A stretch of DNA of 44,163 nucleotides from Nitrospirota bacterium (GTDB taxonomy: Bacteria; Nitrospirota; Thermodesulfovibrionia; Thermodesulfovibrionales; UBA9159). The stretch lies in assembly GCA_023382175.1 (NCBI GenBank), contig JAMCQB010000051.1, positions 1-44,163 of the forward strand, in the 5' to 3' direction. Below the pieces are notes generated by a model. That model was given only the letters and a program-made list of their open reading frames with translations. It was not told where the DNA came from and did no database searches. Numbering within the stretch: the stretch's first letter is position 1; the number at the start of each line of letters is the position of its first letter. Position numbers and translations under genes: made by a program. Below are positions 32,175 to 39,143 of this stretch, piece after piece.

Positions 32175-32601
32175 TCGCAAAAGCCTCCATAAAGATATTT
32201 CTGAAATGGGCATATTCTTTATACCTTCTGCCCGCATCCTCAATAAAATCAGTCCGAACGACCTCATCCCTGCTGAACAACACTTCCCCGTCCCGCACTA
32301 CCGCTGTTTGGAACCCGACAGGGGCATTATTTATTATCCGCACCTCAACCTCATAGCCGGTAGCGGCAGAGAGTTCATAGGATATATCGGACTCAAAATG
32401 AAAGTCCTTCTCTCCAACAACAAAAATGCCGACGTCAATATCGCGGAAAGATTCGGAAGTCACAAATGAGCCATGAGTGTAAGCGAAGACAATATCGGAC
32501 ACCTGCGAAAGGCGTTCAGCAATTATCTTTTTCAAACGTTCCCTATCTTCCTGACTCACCTTGTTTCCTGGGAGAAATCGTTTTTCAGCAAATTGGTTCA
32601 T
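32158..32601 (-). CDS. mntA: Minimal nucleotidyltransferase antitoxin MntA
   Basis: The protein is 147 residues and encoded directly before HepT. The nucleotidyltransferase motif reads HGSFVTSESFRDIDVGIFV: the GS pair and DID are present, but only eight residues separate them where ten are usual, so the loop is slightly short. A later EVRIINNAP stretch corresponds to the strand with the third acidic residue, here Glu. It probably AMPylates HepT's tyrosine. A candidate extended -10 promoter lies 27 bases upstream, within the glycosyltransferase fragment. Confidence 0.87.
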   Translation of the reverse strand: MNQFAEKRFLPGNKVSQEDRERLKKIIAERLSQVSDIVFAYTHGSFVTSESFRDIDVGIFVVGEKDFHFESDISYELSAATGYEVEVRIINNAPVGFQTAVVRDGEVLFSRDEVVRTDFIEDAGRRYKEYAHFRNIFMEAFASDKQG

Positions 32602-32612
32602 ATATGTGGATT

Positions 32613-32786
32613 CTATATAAAAGACCGCATTATAGCAAGGTCACAGCCCCCGTCATTCACCAACATTACCTCAATGGGCCGATATGTCTGACTGGCGATG
32701 CCCTGAAGAGCCCTTCGGAGAAGTTTCGGCCGGTCTTTTGTTCTGACGATAATCGAGACTAAGGGATTCTCTGTCACTTCTTCCAT
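32613..32786 (-). pseudogene. 5' fragment of a GT2 glycosyltransferase gene (duplicate)
   Basis: An ATG at 32786 opens a frame of 57 codons (NPLVSIIVRTKDRPKLLRRA, then TYRPIEVMLVNDGGCDL). Its first ~50 residues match the N-terminus of the intact fusion protein at 28829-31528 almost exactly. After NDGGCDL it leaves the homology and stops at 32613. It is a truncated duplicate; the MntA-HepT cassette begins 12 bases later. Confidence 0.85.
32629..32637 (-). promoter_or_regulatory. Extended -10 promoter candidate for mntA-hepT
   Basis: Minus strand: TGC followed by a perfect TATAAT (32629-32634), 27 bases upstream of the mntA start. It lies exactly at the junction where the GT2 fragment ends, so it was probably created or brought in by the rearrangement. 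Confidence 0.5.
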
Positions 32787-32847
32787 TCTTACCGTTTATG
32801 AGATGTCCTTATTTTACCCAAAATCCCTTGCTTATTGCCATCTTCAT

Positions 32848-35337
32848 TTACCACCTCGCAAATAGCCTCCTGATGTTTCTCCATTCTCCCGGGAGGCTCC
32901 TTACCCTCTCAAACATACAATCACTGTACGTTTTCACGGTGAGACCTCCCGGGGTCTCTGTGATCTTGACCGCTCCGTCCCTGTCCGTCCTGTATAGCTT
33001 TACCCCCCGGAGCCTTTCCAGCGTCTCCCCGTGAGGGTGGCCGTAGGGATTGTCCCTGCCCACACTTATGACCGCTACCACCGGTGATACAGCACTCAGG
33101 AAATCCTCTCCTGAAGAGGTGCGGCTGCCGTGGTGGGATACCTTGATCACATCGCTTTTCAGCCATGCCCCAAGGTGGAGCATATCCTCCTCAGCCTCCT
33201 CGGCAGTGTCGCCGGCGAAGAGAAAAGACTTCTGCCCCGCCACCCTCACCACGAGGGAGTCATTGTTTTCCGCCGTGGCTTCGTTATCTCCAAAGGTGTA
33301 AAACCCGCCGTAGGGATGAAGCGCCTGGATCGTCAATCCACCGGCATTCGCCTCATCTCCCCGTTCAAGGGAACGATGGACAGCATTTCTGAGAAGATTC
33401 TCAGGATAGGTGATCAGACCGTTATCCCATACCTCTTTCACCGGAAACTTCTTGATCACGTGGAGCGCACCTGCGGCGTGATCATCATCTGCGTGCGTTA
33501 TCACAAGAACGTCAACGGCTCTCTTGCCGAGGTACCGCAGGTACCCTTCCAGTTCCCTTCCCGTCCTGCCCGCGTCTATCGCGATGGTTTCCCCCTTGTA
33601 TCCCTCGATCACCGCAGAGTCACCCTGACCCACATCAAGATAGGTGACCGCCAGGGGATTCCTGCCGGATAATAGAGGTGAAAAAAGGATGCCTAAAAAG
33701 GCTAAGGTTGAGGTTGAGGTTAAGAGATATCTCAGCATCGGCCTTAACCTCTTCGTGAAATACACCAGAAGCCCTGTATAGAAGATTATGAGGGCTATCA
33801 CAGGAAAGGCAGGTATCTTTATGTCGGCAAAGGGCACGGAAGCAAAAAACTTCACCCCTTTCAGGGCCATATCAGTGAGAAACGCCACGAGCCCAGGAAA
33901 GGGGTAATGGCCGGTGAAGATGAATATGAATGAAGAGACAAGGGACAGAGGAACAAGGATGAAGCCGATAAACGGCGTGATAAAAAGATTCGCAAGGGGA
34001 GAGATGATGGAGAAATAGTGAAAGTAATAGGCCACCAGAGGCGCGGTACCCAGGGACGCTGTGAGAGAGAGAGTCAGTGAGTTTTTAAGCAGCTCCTTAA
34101 TACGCCGAAAGAATCCCCATTCGTCACCCTTTACGCGTAACGCGTTGCGAGTTACGACTTTGTCTCCCAGGGTAGTTCCTATGAATAAGACCGCAAGGAA
34201 CGAAAGCTGAAACGAGATGCTCAGGAGCGCTGCAGGGTCCCAGACGCAGAGGACGAAGGCCGCGAACAGGAGTGAATTCAGCCAGAACCCTTTCCTCCCA
34301 ATGAGAAGGCCAAGGAGGAAAATGTTTATCATGAGAAATGACCGCAGCGCCGGGATGCTCGCCCCGGAAAGTGCCAGATAAAAGAACATAAAGGGCAGGG
34401 CGAACAATGCCGCCGCCTGGGAGGGACTGAGATAAAGGGTGAACCTCTGGAGAATCCTGTGAGGCATGGACCGTATAATGAACCTGAACAGTCCGAATAT
34501 AAGGGCGGAGAACAATCCGAAGTGCGTTCCTGAGATGCTCAATAAATGGGCGAGGCCGGTGGAGTTAAAGGCATCCTTGATCTCTTCACTCATGGTTGAC
34601 CGCTCGCCGGTGGTCTGGGAAGCGAGCAATGCGCCGGAATCCCCTTCAAAGCTGTTCTTGAAAAAATGGTTCAGCCTGTCCCTGCTGTCCTGAAACCATC
34701 GATACACCGGATTCCCTTTCAGCGGTTCTGCTTCTCTCACCTCAACAAGCGTAGCATAAAGTCCGTCATTCTTCATGGCGCCGGGATTATGTCTTTCCCT
34801 GTCCTTTGCCGTTTTTGCAGCAAGTAGATATCTACGGTGCTGCGGCAGTCCTTCGGGGGAGATAATATTCATTTCCTGCCCTTGCCGAATGGAAAGAGGG
34901 GCGCCGGTTCCGGCATTCACGGCGGAGACAACCTTGATTTCGTTCACAAACCGCCCGGAGGAAAGTTCCTGTGGTGAACTCTCTGCAGTGCACTCTAGAA
35001 CGACCTCCCTGTTGTAGAAGGCGGCATTGTCCGCCGGAGGGGCGTACCGGAGAAAAGCATATGCAAAGCCGAGGAGGATGAGAAAGGGAAGAGAGAGCCT
35101 TCTCCACTTCCTCCCCCTTGATGGGGGAGGTTGGGTGGGGGTGATCCCATTTTCACCCTCCCCTTTATCCCCTCCCGTCAAGGGAGGGGTACTCTTTGGG
35201 GATGCCTCTTTCTCTCCCATGGCATCCTTCATGATGAGCGTCGACAGCGAGAAGAAGAGGATCGCGGCGGTGACCGGGAAAAAGGGGAAGACATAGAAAA
35301 GGGTTATCCCTGAGAGAAATGATAAGAAAATAGACAT
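32848..35337 (-). CDS. comEC: ComEC/Rec2 DNA-uptake channel protein
   Basis: The protein is 829 residues. It has N-terminal membrane segments, an OB-like DUF4131 region, the competence membrane domain (HLLSISGTHFGLFSALIFGL) and a C-terminal metallo-beta-lactamase-like domain with THADDDHAAGALHV and VSHHGSRTSSGED. ComEC carries single-stranded DNA across the inner membrane during transformation. Two stretches are unusual. Residues ~49-77 (TPPLTGGDKGEGENG and TPTQPPPSRGRK) are encoded by a palindromic repeat, and a second repeat near residue 395 encodes VVTRNALRVKG. Both keep the frame. It is followed by the MntA-HepT and glycosyltransferase region and preceded by a MITE copy. Confidence 0.92.
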   Translation of the reverse strand: MSIFLSFLSGITLFYVFPFFPVTAAILFFSLSTLIMKDAMGEKEASPKSTPPLTGGDKGEGENGITPTQPPPSRGRKWRRLSLPFLILLGFAYAFLRYAPPADNAAFYNREVVLECTAESSPQELSSGRFVNEIKVVSAVNAGTGAPLSIRQGQEMNIISPEGLPQHRRYLLAAKTAKDRERHNPGAMKNDGLYATLVEVREAEPLKGNPVYRWFQDSRDRLNHFFKNSFEGDSGALLASQTTGERSTMSEEIKDAFNSTGLAHLLSISGTHFGLFSALIFGLFRFIIRSMPHRILQRFTLYLSPSQAAALFALPFMFFYLALSGASIPALRSFLMINIFLLGLLIGRKGFWLNSLLFAAFVLCVWDPAALLSISFQLSFLAVLFIGTTLGDKVVTRNALRVKGDEWGFFRRIKELLKNSLTLSLTASLGTAPLVAYYFHYFSIISPLANLFITPFIGFILVPLSLVSSFIFIFTGHYPFPGLVAFLTDMALKGVKFFASVPFADIKIPAFPVIALIIFYTGLLVYFTKRLRPMLRYLLTSTSTLAFLGILFSPLLSGRNPLAVTYLDVGQGDSAVIEGYKGETIAIDAGRTGRELEGYLRYLGKRAVDVLVITHADDDHAAGALHVIKKFPVKEVWDNGLITYPENLLRNAVHRSLERGDEANAGGLTIQALHPYGGFYTFGDNEATAENNDSLVVRVAGQKSFLFAGDTAEEAEEDMLHLGAWLKSDVIKVSHHGSRTSSGEDFLSAVSPVVAVISVGRDNPYGHPHGETLERLRGVKLYRTDRDGAVKITETPGGLTVKTYSDCMFERVRSLPGEWRNIRRLFARW
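34130..34165. repeat. Short palindromic repeat inside comEC (TTACGCGTAACGCG type)
   Basis: The sequence TTACGCGTAACGCGTTGCGA and its continuation GTTACG belong to a small dispersed repeat type also present at about 35404-35440, 38927-38955 and 39100-39140. Here it is translated in frame within the ComEC membrane domain. Confidence 0.65.
35112..35193. repeat. Palindromic repeat translated within comEC
   Basis: Two inverted arms (CTCCCCCTTGATGGGGGAGG and, reversed, CCCTCCCGTCAAGGGAGGGG), separated by a spacer, form a repeat of about 80 bases. It is read through in frame as the cytoplasmic insert TPPLTGGDKGEGE...PPPSRGRK. The same kind of peptide occurs in unrelated proteins of many bacteria where such repeats have inserted in genes (general knowledge). 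Confidence 0.7.
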
Positions 35338-35352
35338 TAAATGTTACCTAAA

Positions 35353-35483
35353 GGGCCTTTTGCAAAACTATTTAAGCCACAGAGAACACAGAGCCTAATA
35401 TTTTCGTTACACGTTACGCGTGACGCGTTACAAGTTACGGAATGCTCTGTGACCTCTGTGGTTAGGACTTTTGCAAGAGCCTC
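35353..35483. repeat. MITE-like inverted-repeat element, copy B (reversed)
   Basis: Read on the minus strand, this 131-bp element begins GAGGCTCTTGCAAAAGTC, then ACCACAGAGGTCACAGAG, and ends with AGTTTTGCAAAAGGCCC, matching copy A at 31577-31731. Its centre differs: copy B holds the TTACGCGTGACGCG-type repeat instead of the AT-rich centre of copy A. It lies between comEC and glmM. Confidence 0.8.
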
Positions 35484-35499
35484 CAAGCAATCTCTCTGT

Positions 35500-36849
35500 T
35501 CAGGCAGACATGGTTTTCTTAATTGCCTCTGCAATCCTGCCGGCGAGTTTCCCCACGAGCTTTTCGTCATCAGCCTCCACCATCACCCGTATCGTATGCT
35601 CGGTGCCTGAAGGCCTCACAAGAACCCTCCCCCTGCTGCCGAGGCGGGACTCTGCTTCCTTTATCGCCTGCACGATCTCGGGGAAGGATTTTATGTCAGC
35701 CTTTTTTTTCACAGCAACATTGATGAGCGCCTGGGGGTAGAACGTGATGTCCGCCACCAGTTCCGAAAGGGAGGCGTTCTCTTTTTTCATAGTGCAGAGG
35801 ACATGGAGCGCGGTGATGGGCCCGTCCCCTGTTGTGTTGCAGTGAAGACAGATGATATGTCCTGACGGCTCGCCTCCGAGGATGTATCCCCCGCCGAGCA
35901 TCTTCTCTGTAACGAACCGGTCACCGACCTTGGTCCTGTAAAGTTTTATGCCATGGGCTGAGAGGTAATTCTCGAGCCCGAGATTGGACATCACCGTGGA
36001 GACCACCGTGTTTTCCCTGAGGCATTTCTCTTTCTTCATCTGGAGAGCCCATACCCCCAATATTTTGTCGCCGTCAACCAGGTTCCCTCTTTCATCGCAC
36101 ATCAGGGTCCTGTCCCCGTCCCCGTCGTGGGCGATCCCCGCATCCGCCCTGTGCTGCCTCACCGCATCGCACAGACCTTCCATATGGAGGGAACCGCACC
36201 CCGCATTGACGTTGATGCCGTCGGGTTTGTCATGTATGGCGATCACCTCTGCGCCCAGTTCCCTCAGGACCCACGGGGTCACCTTATACGCCGCGCCGTT
36301 TGCGCAATCCACCACCACGCGCAGCCCCTCAAGGGTGGTGCCCCTGGGTATGGTTGACTTGATATACTCGATATACCGTCCCGTGGCATCGTCAAGCCGG
36401 AAGGCCTTTCCGATCTGCGCCCCTGACGGCCTCTTCGCTCCCAGCCGCTCATCCGCCACAAGGGCCTCGATCCTCTCTTCCAGTTCGTCGGGAAGTTTGA
36501 AGCCGTCCGCGGAGAAGAACTTGATGCCGTTGTCTTCAAAGGGATTGTGGGAAGCTGAAATGACCACGCCTGCATCGAGCCTCAATGCCCTCGTGAGAAA
36601 TGCGATCCCCGGGGTCGGCAGGGGTCCCGTCAGGGTAACATTCATGCCCATGGAGCAAATGCCTGCGGTGAGCGCGCTCTCTATCATATACCCGGAAAGC
36701 CTGGTGTCCTTGCCGATAATGACCATATTCCTTCCGTGCTCTTTCCTGAGGACCTTTGCCGCAGCCATGCCGATCCGGAGAACCTGCTCCGGCGTCATGG
36801 GAGACCGGTTTATCCTCCCCCGTATGCCGTCTGTTCCGAAAAGCCTCAT
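35500..36849 (-). CDS. glmM: Phosphoglucosamine mutase
   Basis: The protein is 449 residues, the usual length. It interconverts glucosamine-6-phosphate and glucosamine-1-phosphate on the way to UDP-GlcNAc for peptidoglycan and LPS. Visible signatures are FGTDGIRG at the N-terminus, the phosphoserine loop ISASHNPFEDNGIKF (Ser100), the Mg2+ loop HDGDGDRTLM (Asp242, 244, 246), the sugar-binding loop GGEPSGHII and the phosphate-binding RPSGTEHTIRVM. Its start overlaps the cdaR stop by four bases. The order cdaA-cdaR-glmM is a widely conserved operon in which GlmM binds and modulates the diadenylate cyclase. Confidence 0.97.
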   Translation of the reverse strand: MRLFGTDGIRGRINRSPMTPEQVLRIGMAAAKVLRKEHGRNMVIIGKDTRLSGYMIESALTAGICSMGMNVTLTGPLPTPGIAFLTRALRLDAGVVISASHNPFEDNGIKFFSADGFKLPDELEERIEALVADERLGAKRPSGAQIGKAFRLDDATGRYIEYIKSTIPRGTTLEGLRVVVDCANGAAYKVTPWVLRELGAEVIAIHDKPDGINVNAGCGSLHMEGLCDAVRQHRADAGIAHDGDGDRTLMCDERGNLVDGDKILGVWALQMKKEKCLRENTVVSTVMSNLGLENYLSAHGIKLYRTKVGDRFVTEKMLGGGYILGGEPSGHIICLHCNTTGDGPITALHVLCTMKKENASLSELVADITFYPQALINVAVKKKADIKSFPEIVQAIKEAESRLGSRGRVLVRPSGTEHTIRVMVEADDEKLVGKLAGRIAEAIKKTMSA

Positions 36850-37502
36850 TTCCCCCTCCGCACTATCCTGATGTGGACATCAACCTTGTCGGTCTTCGAC
36901 CGAATGGCGCTGTCCTGCAGTTTAAGCCCCACTTCCTGCCTGAAGTCCTCGGTCAATCCGGTTATGTCGATGGGCTCTGTTTTCACCGCTCCCACCTTCC
37001 TCACCACCGATTTCGCCCCTTCGATGACCATCTCCCTGGGGCTGATCTCCACAGATTTGACGTAATAGCCATTCTCCGGGGCGCCGGTGATGTCAGGCGT
37101 TATGGGAACTTTTTTCGAAACCGTCTCCTCAAAAACGACCTTCACCGATGACGGCTCGATCTTGACGATGGAAGCGCCGTAGGGAAGCTTCACGTCATCC
37201 TTCTTCACGGGGAATATTCCCTCCCCCTTTTTCCCCTTGCTCACATCCACAGAGACCCTCACCGCATCCTGCCGGATGTTTCTGCTGAGGCTTTCGTGGG
37301 TCCTGATGACAATATTCACCGACTTCACCTCATATCTTGCGATCTCAAGGCCGGAAGGAATGTTTGCATATTCGATGGGCGCCGTGAGAGCCATCTCCGT
37401 CTGCCCTTTCGAGACAACGAAAAACCAGAGGATGACCGCAAGCACCGCGGCAGCGGCCTTCAGGGTGACGTTCTCCCACAAAAGTCTCTGTAGAATGTTC
37501 AC
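36846..37502 (-). CDS. cdaR: YbbR-domain regulator of diadenylate cyclase
   Basis: The protein is 218 residues with a single N-terminal membrane segment (about residues 13-31, LKAAAAVLAVILWFFVVS). Two YbbR-type beta domains follow (EMALTAPIEYANIPSGLEIA, then KVPITPDITGAPENGYYVKS with PREMVIEGAKSVV). CdaR controls CdaA activity from the extracytoplasmic side of the inner membrane. It overlaps cdaA by four bases and glmM by four. It is shorter than the Bacillus protein, which has more YbbR repeats. Confidence 0.93.
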   Translation of the reverse strand: MNILQRLLWENVTLKAAAAVLAVILWFFVVSKGQTEMALTAPIEYANIPSGLEIARYEVKSVNIVIRTHESLSRNIRQDAVRVSVDVSKGKKGEGIFPVKKDDVKLPYGASIVKIEPSSVKVVFEETVSKKVPITPDITGAPENGYYVKSVEISPREMVIEGAKSVVRKVGAVKTEPIDITGLTEDFRQEVGLKLQDSAIRSKTDKVDVHIRIVRRGK

Positions 37503-38299
37503 AGTGATTCCTTGAATCCCGGGGACTTCCTGGGAACCTTTCTCCTTTCGGCAGTAGTAAAAATGTTCGTCAACCTGATCCTCAGGCTCTCCATATCAAT
37601 GGCAGTCTCCAGCTTTCCGGCAGTGGCCATGGAGATCGCCCCCGTCTCTTCGGAAACGATGATGGCTATGGCATCGGTCTCTTCGGTGAGCCCTATTCCT
37701 GCGCGATGCCGCGTGCCCAGCGCCTTGCTCACCTCGCTGCTGAGCGCGATGGGAAGGAAACATCCTGCGGCAACGATCCTGTTTCCCCTGATCACCACTG
37801 CGCCGTCATGGATGGGCGAGGTGGTATGAAAGATGCTCAGGAGTATGTCCTTCGATACCTTTGCGTCCAGGAGAGTCCCCATTTCGACAAAATCCTTTAG
37901 GCTGGTCTCCCGCTCTATAACGATGAGGGCCCCCATCTTCCTGTTGGCAAGGGCCACCGCGGCCTTCACAATCTCATCCAGGGATTTCAGCTCTTCAGCA
38001 GAGGTGAAGGCAGTGAGGAAACGCGCTTCGCCTATATGGGCAAGGGCTCTCCTGATCTCGGGCTGAAAGAGAATGATCAGCACGATCACGATCTGCGCCC
38101 AGAAACTCTGGATGATCCAGTTCACCGTGTACAGTTCCAGGTGCTCTGAGAGGAGAGAAGCGAGGAGCAAAAGACCGAGACCAATGAGCATCTGGGCCGC
38201 CTTCGTCCCTTTTACGATGAGGAGAAGGCGGTAAAAGATGATTGCCACAAAGACGATATCGAGGATATCCTGCCATCGTATCTGCTTCAGCAGTTCCAT
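37499..38299 (-). CDS. cdaA: Diadenylate cyclase CdaA (c-di-AMP synthase)
   Basis: The protein is 266 residues. Three membrane segments lie in the first 80 residues, followed by the DAC (DisA_N) domain with its two active-site motifs: IHDGAVVIRG (DGA at 165-167) and GTRHRAGIG (RHR at 197-199). It joins two ATP into cyclic di-AMP, a second messenger controlling cell-wall and osmolyte homeostasis. It is the first gene of the overlapping cdaA-cdaR-glmM unit. A remnant of an ABC transporter gene lies just upstream, so the usual neighbour (often folP) is not present here. Confidence 0.96.
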   Translation of the reverse strand: MELLKQIRWQDILDIVFVAIIFYRLLLIVKGTKAAQMLIGLGLLLLASLLSEHLELYTVNWIIQSFWAQIVIVLIILFQPEIRRALAHIGEARFLTAFTSAEELKSLDEIVKAAVALANRKMGALIVIERETSLKDFVEMGTLLDAKVSKDILLSIFHTTSPIHDGAVVIRGNRIVAAGCFLPIALSSEVSKALGTRHRAGIGLTEETDAIAIIVSEETGAISMATAGKLETAIDMESLRIRLTNIFTTAERRKVPRKSPGFKESL

Positions 38300-38372
38300 T
38301 GCTCAATTATAAGTCATTGAACAGGGAATTGACAAAACATTTTTCCCCGATACGGTCCGCGCTGCCCTTCGC

Positions 38373-38500
38373 TTACTGCCCGATGATGAACTGAAGATAC
38401 GCTGAACTGAGATAGGCTGCAGAGCTCTGCGTGCCGTCAACAAGGATCTGCACCGATGCCCCGTTCCGGTAAACGTCCTTCTCAAAGCCTGCGGATTGTG
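38373..38500 (-). pseudogene. Fragment of an ABC-2 type transporter permease gene
   Basis: About 40 codons on the minus strand encode GFEKDVYRNGASVQILVDGT and then QSSAAYLSSAYLQFIIGQ before a stop at 38373. This is the pattern of the periplasmic loop of YbhR/YbhS-type ABC-2 permeases (a positively charged segment, then VQxLVDGTDxN). There is no start codon or signal upstream, and the remaining ~300 residues are absent. It is a decayed remnant. Confidence 0.6.
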
Positions 38501-38507
38501 CTATAGT
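38479..38507 (+). promoter_or_regulatory. Candidate sigma70 promoter for the LapA-domain gene
   Basis: Plus strand: TTCTCA (38479-38484), 17-base spacer, TATAGT (38502-38507) preceded by TGC as an extended -10. It lies 45 bases upstream of the ATG at 38552. Confidence 0.55.
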
Positions 38508-38551
38508 TTTTTGAGAAAAGTGACCCTTTGCTTTTCAAAGGAGGGGATACA

Positions 38552-38785
38552 ATGATTAACGCACTACTTGCCGTGATTATGATCACTTTAGTGACCGTGT
38601 TTTCCGTTCAAAACGCAGCGCCTGTGGTTATGTCTTTTATGCTCTGGAAATTTGAGGCATCCCTTGCAATTGTAATATTTCTTTCTTTGCTCAGCGGGGT
38701 GATCATCGGTGCAATTGTTGCATCTTTGATGCGGGTAAAAACGAAAAAAAAGTCTGAAGTGACGTTGAAGGGTGAGCAAAAATGA
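38552..38785 (+). CDS. LapA-domain (DUF1049) small membrane protein
   Basis: The protein is 77 residues from the ATG at 38552, which follows AAAGGAGGGG. Two membrane segments are visible (NALLAVIMITLVTVFSVQNA and ASLAIVIFLSLLSGVIIG), joined by VVMSFMLWKFEA, the hallmark of the lipopolysaccharide-assembly protein A domain. A basic cytoplasmic tail follows (RVKTKKKSEV). In E. coli LapA works with LapB to control LPS synthesis. No lapB is nearby, so only the domain assignment is secure. Confidence 0.85.
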   Translation: MINALLAVIMITLVTVFSVQNAAPVVMSFMLWKFEASLAIVIFLSLLSGVIIGAIVASLMRVKTKKKSEVTLKGEQK

Positions 38786-38799
38786 AGTTCATAAAAAAA

Positions 38800-38874
38800 T
38801 GGTAGGCGATGCTGGGATTGAACCAGCGACCTCTCCCGTGTGAAGGGAGCGCTCTCCCACTGAGCTAATCGCCC
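38800..38874 (-). tRNA. tRNA-Val (anticodon CAC)
   Basis: A full cloverleaf can be drawn on the minus strand. The acceptor stem is GGGCGAT with ATCGCCT (one G-T pair), the D-arm is GCTC/GAGC and the anticodon stem is CTCCC/GGGAG with loop TTCACAC, giving anticodon CAC. The T-arm is GCTGG/CCAGC with TTCAATC. The 3' CCA is encoded, and seven T residues follow as terminator. Without CCA the gene is 72 bases. Confidence 0.96.
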
Positions 38875-38885
38875 GACCGGTTTTA

Positions 38886-38915
38886 ATTATATAACAGGAA
38901 TCAGGTCAAGGTAAA
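38886..38915 (-). promoter_or_regulatory. Candidate promoter of tRNA-Val
   Basis: Minus strand: TTTACC (38910-38915), 18-base spacer, perfect TATAAT (38886-38891), 12 bases before the tRNA 5' end. Confidence 0.55.
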
Positions 38916-38924
38916 GGCTGAACT

Positions 38925-39143
38925 CGTAACGCGTGACACGTAACAGGTCACGGAATTGCTACGACGGTCACAAGCATGAATGCATAGCCGTCATTCCCCG
39001 ACTTGATCGGGGAATCCAGTTCCTTACTCCTGGATACTCCGGTCAAGCCCGAGTATGACAAACTTGCTGAACTGTGTTGCAATATTGATGATCTTCTTAG
39101 TGAGTTGTGACTCGTCACGCATTACGCTTTACGCGTCACGGAT
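38925..39143. repeat. Cluster of dispersed palindromic repeats
   Basis: This gap holds three repeat pieces: a GTAACGCGTGACACGTAACA type (38927-38955); a longer inverted element beginning GTCATTCCCCGACTTGATCG and returning as CTCCGGTCAAGCCCGAGTAT (about 38984-39060); and another TCACGCATTACGCTTTACGC type (39107-39140). A half-copy of the second type is at about 4898-4922. I see no gene here. Confidence 0.65.

Noticed and set aside
35984-36871. A 295-codon open frame on the plus strand opposite glmM
   Set aside because: It is antisense to an unmistakable glmM. Its translation has no recognisable motif and reflects the codon pattern of glmM.
38303-38485. 60-codon minus-strand frame before cdaA
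   Set aside because: Its residues show no family signal. The frame with recognisable content in the same stretch is the ABC-2 permease remnant, which is in another frame.
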